From the NCBI GenBank assembly GCA_031265535.1, contig JAISCO010000249.1, forward strand, positions 1 through 10,111: a stretch of 10,111 nt of DNA, read 5' to 3'. Positions 5,040 to 10,111 of this stretch are shown in pieces (the first letter of the stretch is position 1; each line of letters begins with the position of its first letter). This DNA is from Spirochaetaceae bacterium (GTDB taxonomy: Bacteria > Spirochaetota > Spirochaetia > Treponematales > Breznakiellaceae). The notes below the pieces were generated by a model. The model saw only the letters and a list, made by a program, of their open reading frames with translations. It ran no database searches and had not been told where the DNA came from. A program made the position numbers and the translations under genes.

Positions 5040-6692
5040 ATGGCAAAACAGTTGTTGTTCAACGAAGAGGGCCGCCGGAAACTGCTGGCGGGAGTTGAGC
5101 AAATTTCCAGAGCGGTCAAAGTTACACTGGGGCCCAAAGGGAGGAATGTCCTTTTGGATAAGAAATTCGGCGCCCCCACAGTGACGAAAGACGGCGTTTC
5201 TGTTGCCAAAGAAATTGAGTTGGCTGACCCTTATGAGAATATGGGCGCTCAGTTACTAAAAGAAGTGGCTACAAAAACAAACGACGTGGCCGGCGACGGT
5301 ACGACAACCGCCACAGTATTGGCTTATGCGTTGGTAAAAAAAGGTTTGGAATCCGTTTCGGCAGGTATGACACCTATAGAATTAAAACGCGGCATTGATA
5401 AGGCGGTTGAAATTGCCGTTGAAGAGATTAAGAAAAATTCAAAATACATTAAGGACAAAGAAGAAATTTCCAATGTAGCGTCAATTTCCGCCAATAACGA
5501 TGTTGAAATCGGACAAACTATCGCGGACGCGATGGAAAAAGTCGGAAAAGACGGCGTTATTACGGTAGAAGAATCCAAAACGATGGAAACAAGCATCGAA
5601 TTTGTAGAAGGAATGCAGTTTGACCGCGGCTATATCTCGGCCTATTTTGTTACCGACCGTGATACCATGACAAGCGTATACGAAGACGCCTACATACTGA
5701 TACACGACAAGAAAATTTCTTCAATGAAAGATATGCTGCCGCTGCTTGAAAAAGTTGTTCAGAGCGGTAAACCGCTGCTCATCATAGCCGAAGATGTGGA
5801 CGGCGAGGCGCTTTCTACACTCGTGCTGAACAGCCTGCGCGGTACACTGCGCGCCTGTGCCGTTAAAGCGCCCGGTTTTGGCGACAGACGCAAAGCCATG
5901 CTGGAAGACATCGCCATACTAACAGGCGGTACGGTTATTACAGAAGAACTTGGCCTTAAACTTGAAAACACCGACATTTCCCAGCTTGGCAAGGCAAAGA
6001 CTATCAAGATTGACAAAGACAACACGACCGTCATCAACGGCGCGGGTAAAGAAAAAGACATAAAAGACCGCATTGCCCAGATAAAAGCTCAAATTGCGGA
6101 CACCACGTCTGACTATGACCGCGAAAAACTGCAAGAACGGCTTGCCAAACTGGCGGGCGGCGTCGCGGTGATAAATGTGGGAGCAGCTACGGAAGTTGAA
6201 CTAAAAGAGAAAAAGCACCGCGTAGAAGACGCTCTTTCGGCGACACGCGCCGCAATCGAAGAGGGCATTGTTCCGGGCGGCGGACTTGCGCTTATACAGG
6301 CTATTCCCGTGCTGGAAAAAGCCGACTTGTCAAAGTATACACGGGACGAAGGCGTAGGCTTCCAGATTGTAAGACGCGCTCTTGAAGAGCCAATTCGCCA
6401 GATTGCCGAAAACGCCGGACTCGACGCGGGCATAATCGTGGACAAAGCAAAGCATGAAAACGCCGGCATTGGCTTTGACGCGGCAAAAGAGGAATGGGTA
6501 GACATGGTAAAAGCCGGCATCATTGATCCGGCAAAAGTTACCCGTTCCGCGTTGCAGCACGCCGCTTCAATAGCGAGTCTGTTGCTTACCACTGAATGCG
6601 CGATTACCGATATTCCTGAAAAGAAGGACGCTGCGGCTATGCCGGGCGGCGGTATGGGAGGCATGGGTGGTATGGGCGGCATGGATTATTAA
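5040..6692 (+). CDS. groL: 60-kDa chaperonin GroEL
   Basis: GroEL forms the double-ring ATP-driven folding chamber of the cytoplasm and works with the GroES lid. The 550-residue protein is full length. Visible landmarks are KVTLGPKGRNVLLDK (27-41), the ATP-site motif GDGTTTAT (85-92), MQFDRGYISAYFVTD in the apical domain, APGFGDRRK, the equatorial block RVEDALSATRAAIEEGI with the catalytic-type Asp, and a C-terminal GGM repeat ending in MDY. I chose the ATG at 5040 because it gives the family start MAKQLLF and has GAGGAG (5026-5031) eight bases before it; an in-frame ATG at 5007 would add 11 unrelated residues. groES is not adjacent. Upstream lies a promoter with a G8/T7 spacer and a 37-bp repeat array; downstream is an intrinsic terminator. 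Many stretches resemble treponemal GroEL. Confidence 0.99.
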   Translation: MAKQLLFNEEGRRKLLAGVEQISRAVKVTLGPKGRNVLLDKKFGAPTVTKDGVSVAKEIELADPYENMGAQLLKEVATKTNDVAGDGTTTATVLAYALVKKGLESVSAGMTPIELKRGIDKAVEIAVEEIKKNSKYIKDKEEISNVASISANNDVEIGQTIADAMEKVGKDGVITVEESKTMETSIEFVEGMQFDRGYISAYFVTDRDTMTSVYEDAYILIHDKKISSMKDMLPLLEKVVQSGKPLLIIAEDVDGEALSTLVLNSLRGTLRACAVKAPGFGDRRKAMLEDIAILTGGTVITEELGLKLENTDISQLGKAKTIKIDKDNTTVINGAGKEKDIKDRIAQIKAQIADTTSDYDREKLQERLAKLAGGVAVINVGAATEVELKEKKHRVEDALSATRAAIEEGIVPGGGLALIQAIPVLEKADLSKYTRDEGVGFQIVRRALEEPIRQIAENAGLDAGIIVDKAKHENAGIGFDAAKEEWVDMVKAGIIDPAKVTRSALQHAASIASLLLTTECAITDIPEKKDAAAMPGGGMGGMGGMGGMDY

Positions 6693-6712
6693 GCCCTGAA
6701 CATCCTACTTGG

Positions 6713-6748
6713 AATCGCGGTCATATCATTATTGGCCGCGATTTTTTT
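6713..6748 (+). terminator. Intrinsic terminator of groEL
   Basis: AATCGCGGTC (6713-6722) pairs with GGCCGCGATT (6734-6743) in a ten-pair stem with one G-U pair and an 11-base loop, running into seven T (6742-6748). It begins 20 bases past the groEL stop. The same bases encode a hydrophobic stretch in the frame of the next gene, so terminator and coding sequence seem to overlap. Confidence 0.8.
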
Positions 6749-7127
6749 ATTTTTATACCTCGTTTTTTTTTCAAGACACAGTGTTCCGGTGGGACCGAAT
6801 GACAGAAAGCCGCCGGTTACGGGCAGCATTCCCGAAGGACAACGTGGAGATGCCCGCGTCTGTCCAATCTGCGCCGCGCGTTTTGACCACGGCGATATGA
6901 TAAAATCAAAAATTTTTCCGCCAAGCGGCCGTCCTTACCGGCTTTTGCACATTGTAGGTTGTAAATTCTGCCTTAACGGAGAGCGCCGGCGGCTATGTCC
7001 TGTCTGCGGGACGGAACTTTCTGTAAACGATTATCTTGTTGCCCGCATCTGGCAGGAGCCGCCTAAACCGCAAGTGCGCATACAAGGATGCGTCCATTGT
7101 TTTGTAAGCTTAGGACGGCGCTCATGA
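6732..7127 (+). CDS. Membrane-anchored protein with four CxxC pairs (zinc-ribbon-like), function unknown
   Basis: I do not recognise a named family. From the TTG used here the protein has 131 residues: a hydrophobic N-terminus (AAIFLFLYLVFF), a linker, then CPIC (44-47), CKFC (77-80), CPVC (89-92) and CVHC (120-123). Eight cysteines in four CxxC pairs fit two structural zinc sites, with the Cys domain most likely on the cytoplasmic side of a single anchor. The start is unclear. The frame is open back to the groEL stop codon and would add NILLGIAVISLL, giving a full 24-residue membrane helix, but the only earlier candidate codon is CTG at 6696, and no good Shine-Dalgarno precedes CTG, TTG or the GTG at 6789. 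The stop overlaps the next ATG (ATGA), so it is translationally coupled to the PHP gene. Expression probably depends on read-through of the groEL terminator or on an unseen promoter. Confidence 0.75.
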   Translation: MAAIFLFLYLVFFSRHSVPVGPNDRKPPVTGSIPEGQRGDARVCPICAARFDHGDMIKSKIFPPSGRPYRLLHIVGCKFCLNGERRRLCPVCGTELSVNDYLVARIWQEPPKPQVRIQGCVHCFVSLGRRS

Positions 7128-7990
7128 TAGACCTTCATACACATTCAACCGCGTCCGACGGCAATTTGACGCCCGCCGAATTGATACACGCCGCCCATTC
7201 GATCGGCATAGATACGATTGCGTTGACAGATCACGACACAATCGACGGCATCCCCGAAGCGGCGGCCGAGGCGCTGCGCCTTGGCCTTAACCTTATACCG
7301 GGCATAGAGATTGATATTAACTGGCATTACAAAGTTGGCGGAACAATGCAGCGGGGGAACATTGCCCGCGAGTTTCATCTTTTAGGTTTGGGACTTAAAA
7401 GCCCGTCGCCCGAGTTCATTGATTTGCTGGCTGAAATCAGAAATGATCGTATGCGGCGCAACCTGGTCATCATTGAAAAAATGCGCGACGCGGGCATAGA
7501 TGTCCATTATGAAGATATTAGCCGCATGACCGGCGGCAGCTGCATAGGAAGACCGCATTTTGCGCAATACCTTATTAAACTGGGCAAGACGCGAAGCATA
7601 CAAGCGGCGTTTGACAACTTTTTGGGTAAGGGAAAACCATTTTACATTCAAAAAACAGGCGCTGATTTTATACGGGCAAGCAGCGCCATCCACGAATCGG
7701 GGGGTATCGCTGTACTCGCCCACCCGACAACACTGTATGTGTCGTGGGGTAAACTGCCGGACATACTTGCCGAACTCAAGGAACAGGGGCTGGACGGAAT
7801 TGAGGCATGGCATCCTGTAGCAAACGAGCGCGTATGTTCAAGGCTGGAGACTATTGGGCGGAAGCTCAATCTGCTAATCACCGCCGGCAGCGATTTTCAC
7901 GGCGAAAAACGCCCGGGACGCCGGTTAGGATACACGGGGGGCGGGCGCCGGATAGACGATTCTTTTTTGGATAAACTGCCGCGCTTTTAG
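7124..7990 (+). CDS. PHP-domain phosphoesterase, YciV/RNase AM type
   Basis: PHP proteins are metal-dependent phosphoesterases. This subfamily includes E. coli YciV (TrpH, RNase AM), a 5'-to-3' RNA and 3',5'-nucleoside bisphosphate hydrolase, acting in the cytoplasm. The 288 residues carry the full metal-site set: DLHTHS (3-8) with D12, LTDHDT (34-39), GIE (60-62), the subfamily motif GRPHFA (142-147), AHP near 199-201, a late GIEAWHP (225-231) and AGSDFHG (254-260). I chose the ATG at 7124, which gives the family start and overlaps the upstream stop as ATGA, with AGGA at good spacing; an upstream in-frame ATG at 7088 would add 12 residues lying inside the preceding gene. The 3' end converges on trpF with five bases between them. 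The exact substrate (RNA ends, pAp-like nucleotides) is not shown by sequence. Confidence 0.95.
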   Translation: MIDLHTHSTASDGNLTPAELIHAAHSIGIDTIALTDHDTIDGIPEAAAEALRLGLNLIPGIEIDINWHYKVGGTMQRGNIAREFHLLGLGLKSPSPEFIDLLAEIRNDRMRRNLVIIEKMRDAGIDVHYEDISRMTGGSCIGRPHFAQYLIKLGKTRSIQAAFDNFLGKGKPFYIQKTGADFIRASSAIHESGGIAVLAHPTTLYVSWGKLPDILAELKEQGLDGIEAWHPVANERVCSRLETIGRKLNLLITAGSDFHGEKRPGRRLGYTGGGRRIDDSFLDKLPRF

Positions 7991-7995
7991 CCCTT

Positions 7996-8604
7996 TTAGA
8001 CACGCCGCACGCGTTCAACAAGACGTTTTATTTTTTCGCGGTTTTTTAGCCCGCCGCTTTCCGCCCCGCTTGACACGTCTATGCAGAATGGTTTTAACGA
8101 AACGGCCTCGTCTATGGTATCCTGATTGACGCCCCCGGCAAGAAACCATGGCCGCCTGCCTAAGTTTGCAAGATGCAGAAGCGACCAGTCAAAACGCTTC
8201 CCTGAACCGCCGCCTGAATCGAATAAAATAAAATCTGCCACGGTAGATACCGCGACATCCAACGCTGTCCAGCCCAAGCTGTTCGGGGCGCGGCATACCG
8301 TTTTTATAACCGGTATGCCGCGCATTTTGATTTTTTCTATGTAAAGCTCGTCCTCTCCGCCGTGCAGTTGGGCAATACTGATGACCCCGTCCATGTACAA
8401 GGCTATTATGTCGTCCACCGGCGCGTTTACAAATACGCCTACCGGCGTGATTTTGGATTTTAGTCTGGAACTGAGTTTTCGCGCCATGCCGAAATCGACC
8501 TGCCGGCTGCTCTTAGCAAACACAAATCCCGCGTAGTCTGGTTCAGCCTCGTTTACATAATCAATATCCTCTTCACGGAAGAGGCCGCATATTTTTATTT
8601 TCAT
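7996..8604 (-). CDS. trpF: Phosphoribosylanthranilate isomerase TrpF
   Basis: TrpF converts N-(5'-phosphoribosyl)anthranilate to the 1-deoxyribulose form, the third step from chorismate to tryptophan. The 202 residues are full length for this single-domain TIM barrel. Visible motifs are KICG with the catalytic Cys6, the SSRQV phosphate-side segment (32-36), VGVFVN (55-60), AQLHG (78-82), the catalytic Asp129 in FDSGGGSGKRFDW (128-140), FLAGGVN (154-160) and DVSSGAESGGLKN (176-188). The ATG is preceded by GGAG at seven bases. No other trp gene is in the window, so it is an orphan here. On this strand the exbBD genes lie upstream, but a 433-base gap makes a common operon unlikely. A large nested inverted repeat lies about 90 bases upstream. 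Confidence 0.95.
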   Translation of the reverse strand: MKIKICGLFREEDIDYVNEAEPDYAGFVFAKSSRQVDFGMARKLSSRLKSKITPVGVFVNAPVDDIIALYMDGVISIAQLHGGEDELYIEKIKMRGIPVIKTVCRAPNSLGWTALDVAVSTVADFILFDSGGGSGKRFDWSLLHLANLGRRPWFLAGGVNQDTIDEAVSLKPFCIDVSSGAESGGLKNREKIKRLVERVRRV

Positions 8605-8692
8605 TCATAACTCCGGTAAGAAGCGAAAACTTGTTTACCGCCAATCCGCGCCGAAAAGCAGAAGTTCATGTTCACAGCAGCCCATAAATCGT

Positions 8693-8731
8693 GGTTTTGC
8701 GGCAAATTCACCGCAGGTGAACAGCAAAACC
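8693..8731 (-). promoter_or_regulatory. Nested inverted repeat upstream of trpF
   Basis: Outer arms GGTTTTGC (8693-8700) and GCAAAACC (8724-8731) enclose inner arms TTCACC (8707-8712) and GGTGAA (8716-8721) with a three-base loop. Both stems are perfect and separated by an uneven internal loop of six and two bases. As RNA it would form one long hairpin in a trpF leader; as DNA it could be an operator. No T run follows on the minus strand, so it is not an intrinsic terminator by itself. Confidence 0.5.
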
Positions 8732-8836
8732 TACAAGCGCGGCCTTTAAGCGGCATATAACAGTAAGTTTTTTGGGGCCTACGCCATGCTGCATTACCAT
8801 GCACACGCTCACTAGTTCACGTGCCGTTTTTTGGGC

Positions 8837-8907
8837 GGGGGGAGCCGTAACAAAAAATTCATCATGAACTTCAAAATTTTAACGGTTTATGATTGATGCG
8901 CTTCCCC
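8837..8907. repeat. Inverted-repeat element, copy 2
   Basis: This is the partner of the element at 873-944: outer arms GGGGGGAGC and GCGCTTCCCC, and 27 bases (8867-8893) identical to 903-929. The arms are less perfect than in copy 1 (a bulged base outside, two mismatches in the inner stem), as expected of an ageing copy. Like copy 1 it lies 3' of a minus-strand gene, with low-complexity DNA between. Confidence 0.75.
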
Positions 8908-8919
8908 TCATTCAAGTAA

Positions 8920-9024
8920 GAAGTAAAAGATAAAAGGTAAAAAATTCCCTGCTATCCCTGCTAATTGATAATTCTTAATTGCTCATTGCTAATTTTTCCC
9001 TTTTACTTTTTCCCTTTTACTTAA
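8920..9024. repeat. Low-complexity repeat tract behind exbD
   Basis: Short words such as TTGCTCATTGCTAA, CTGCTATCCCTGCTAATTG and CCCTTTTACTTTTTCCC fill the space between the inverted-repeat element and the exbD stop. The 17-base word at 8998-9014 recurs as its exact reverse complement at 4497-4513. No frame with protein character is present. Confidence 0.55.
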
Positions 9025-9037
9025 AATGTGTGGGCTG

Positions 9038-9448
9038 CTAAGCCTCAAAATCCTGTACCACAAAAGTAACGACGCGGTATTCCAGCAGCTGCAATATTTC
9101 CAGAATTGCGTTCACGCGGACAAAGGGTACGTCCTTATCCGCGATTATGTGAATTTGCGTGTCCGGCGCCGTCCTGTATAACTCGCCGACCGTATTTTCA
9201 ATTTCACCAAGGTTTGAGCTTATGCCGTCCATATAAACAGAGCCGGATTTATCTACCCATAATTCAAGCGTATTGCTCTCGTTTAATTTTCTTACCGATT
9301 CGGCAGCTTCGGGATAGTCTATTTTTACCTCTTTACGATAATTTATCAGCGAAACGAGCATTATAAAAATCAAAAGAAGAAAGGCGACATCCGACATTGC
9401 GTTCATTGGAACTATGAAAGGGCGGCGTTTGCGGGAAAAATCCATCAT
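9038..9448 (-). CDS. exbD: ExbD/TolR-type proton-channel subunit (second of two)
   Basis: ExbD/TolR proteins join ExbB/TolQ in a proton-driven inner-membrane motor that energises TonB transporters or envelope upkeep. The 136 residues show the family layout: a short basic cytoplasmic N-terminus (FSRKRRP), the motif MNAMSDVAFLLLIFIML (15-31) with the conserved membrane Asp20, one membrane helix to about residue 36, then a periplasmic domain with WVDKSGSVYMDG and IHIIADKDVPF. The ATG overlaps the stop of the preceding exbD by four bases (ATGA), so translation is coupled. It is the last gene of the exbB-exbD-exbD set visible here. No TonB gene is in the window, so whether it serves TonB or a Tol-like role is open. 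Confidence 0.93.
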   Translation of the reverse strand: MMDFSRKRRPFIVPMNAMSDVAFLLLIFIMLVSLINYRKEVKIDYPEAAESVRKLNESNTLELWVDKSGSVYMDGISSNLGEIENTVGELYRTAPDTQIHIIADKDVPFVRVNAILEILQLLEYRVVTFVVQDFEA

Positions 9449-9846
9449 TCATCCTTTTGCATCTTGAATGAAAAAGATTCGATTTTTAGTTTTTGAGCAA
9501 GCTCGACAAAGGATACCACGCTCTGCCACGGCGCGTCTGGCGAAACGGTCAAGACTAACGCAAGGTTGGGATTAAGCGCCGCGCCGATGAGTATCGCGCG
9601 TTCAGCCGTTTTTATATCTATCGGTTTTCCGTTTGAAATGATGCGTCCGGTTTTGTCCAGTTCGTAACGAAGTATATCATTTTTTGCCGCCAGTCTGGTC
9701 GAATCTTTGGCGGGCAAGTTCAGCAAAAGCCCTTTAGTAACATTGAAACCTGCTATTACAATAAAATAAATTATCAGCAAAAACGCTATATCGCTTGTAG
9801 CCGAACTTTCATCAAACTTTCTTTTTACACTGCGTTTAATGACCAC
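9445..9846 (-). CDS. exbD: ExbD/TolR-type proton-channel subunit (first of two)
   Basis: This is the paralogue of the following exbD, with the same order: basic N-terminus (KRSVKRK), the motif SATSDIAFLLIIYFIV with Asp19 in a single membrane helix, then a periplasmic domain (ELDKTGRIISNGKPID, LVLTVSPDAPWQSVVSFVE). Its periplasmic part differs from its neighbour's, notably an SPDAPW stretch where ExbD usually has an AD-type motif. I place the start at GTG 9846 (133 residues), because GGAG (9857-9860) lies ten bases before it. A TTG at 9855 would add three residues but sits only two bases from that GGAG. Either start lies inside the end of exbB, so the genes overlap and are coupled. Two consecutive exbD genes behind one exbB is a common layout in TonB loci and suggests a mixed ExbD dimer. 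Confidence 0.9.
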   Translation of the reverse strand: MVIKRSVKRKFDESSATSDIAFLLIIYFIVIAGFNVTKGLLLNLPAKDSTRLAAKNDILRYELDKTGRIISNGKPIDIKTAERAILIGAALNPNLALVLTVSPDAPWQSVVSFVELAQKLKIESFSFKMQKDE

Positions 9847-10111
9847 TGCCCGCAATCTCCAGAATTACTTCCGAACAAGATTTTTCCGCGTCCGCCGCAA
9901 AATTGTCAACGGTATGTGTCAAAAGCGAGTTGGCGACCATTGCGACAATGGCGATGATAAGGCCAAAAACAGTTGTTATGAGAGCCTCGTATATGCCGTT
10001 TGCGACAATCTGCGCGTTTACTTCCGAGGCTTCCGCAATGGACTTGAACGCGCCTATCATGCCGGAAACCGTCCCTAAAAAGCCGGTAAGCGGCGCTACG
10101 GAACCAAGCGC
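9836..10111 (-). CDS. exbB: ExbB/TolQ/MotA-type proton-channel subunit, C-terminal part
   Basis: Only the last 91 residues are inside the window; the frame is open through the right edge. The fragment opens with ALGSVAPLTGFLGTVSGMIG, the family signature at the start of the second membrane helix, followed by AFKSIAEAS, ANGIYEALITTVFGLIIAIV (third membrane helix) and a cytoplasmic tail ending in ILEIAGSGH. These are the hallmark blocks of the pentameric ExbB/TolQ motor ring that surrounds the ExbD dimer. The stop overlaps the start region of the first exbD. The sequence is intact as far as seen. Confidence 0.95.
   Translation of the reverse strand, partial: ALGSVAPLTGFLGTVSGMIGAFKSIAEASEVNAQIVANGIYEALITTVFGLIIAIVAMVANSLLTHTVDNFAADAEKSCSEVILEIAGSGH

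Larger units (their letters stand above)
8605..9037. other. Gap between exbD and trpF
   Basis: No convincing gene is seen. Near trpF lies a nested inverted repeat (8693-8731); farther away are a short stretch containing ACTAGT (8812-8817), the second inverted-repeat element (8837-8907) and pyrimidine-rich low-complexity DNA up to the exbD stop. I found no clear -35/-10 pair for trpF. A 67-codon open frame (8601-8804, minus) ends on the trpF start by ATGA but looks like chance. Confidence 0.65.

Noticed and set aside
8601..8804. 67-codon open frame on the minus strand ending with ATGA on the trpF start, possibly a leader peptide
   Set aside because: It has no clear Shine-Dalgarno, is unusually rich in Cys and Arg, has two scattered Trp but no Trp run, and contains the nested inverted repeat. 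A chance frame is more likely.
8808..8822. GAACTAGT on the minus strand, similar to one half of the E. coli trp operator, upstream of trpF
   Set aside because: Only an eight-base half match, no second half-site at the right spacing, and it lies about 200 bases from trpF with no promoter seen beside it.

Overview
The window looks like a stretch of a spirochaete chromosome, most probably Treponema or a close relative. The main evidence is the GroEL protein: its N-terminus (MAKQLLFNEE), its internal stretches and its GGM-repeat plus MDY tail read like treponemal GroEL, and groES is not beside it, as I recall for T. pallidum. Base composition is near balanced and intergenic DNA is rich in G runs and short repeats, which would fit the insect-gut treponemes. 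That narrower placement is an inference.

Left part (1-4430), minus strand: a type VI secretion (T6SS) block transcribed right to left as tssA, tssB, tssC, hcp. TssB and TssC form the contractile sheath, Hcp the inner tube, and TssA primes and caps the growing tail. tssB and tssC are tightly coupled. tssA is set apart by 144 bases with its own candidate promoter, and hcp lies behind a 549-base repeat-rich gap with several large palindromes and a run of 15 C. No baseplate, membrane-complex, ClpV or VgrG gene is present, so the locus is either cut by the window edge or dispersed.

Middle (4423-6750): a divergent intergenic region separates tssA (minus) from groEL (plus). It holds purine-rich low-complexity DNA, a short GATTAC-type repeat, three tandem copies of a 37-bp unit with a fourth upstream, and a groEL promoter whose -35 and -10 boxes are 20 bases apart, with a T run and a G8 run between them. 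That promoter is the best candidate for an undescribed regulatory switch here. groEL ends in a good intrinsic terminator.

Right of groEL (6732-7990), plus strand: a small protein with a membrane anchor and four CxxC pairs overlaps by ATGA a PHP-domain phosphoesterase of the YciV/RNase AM type. The coding frame of the small gene runs back through the groEL terminator.

Far right (7996-10111), minus strand: exbB (cut by the edge), exbD and exbD overlap one another and encode a TonB/Tol-type proton-driven motor. After a 433-base repeat-bearing gap comes an orphan trpF, convergent with the PHP gene. The gaps behind tssC and behind exbD carry the same composite repeat in the same orientation, with a 27-bp identical core.

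No tRNA, rRNA, CRISPR array, transposase or phage gene was seen.
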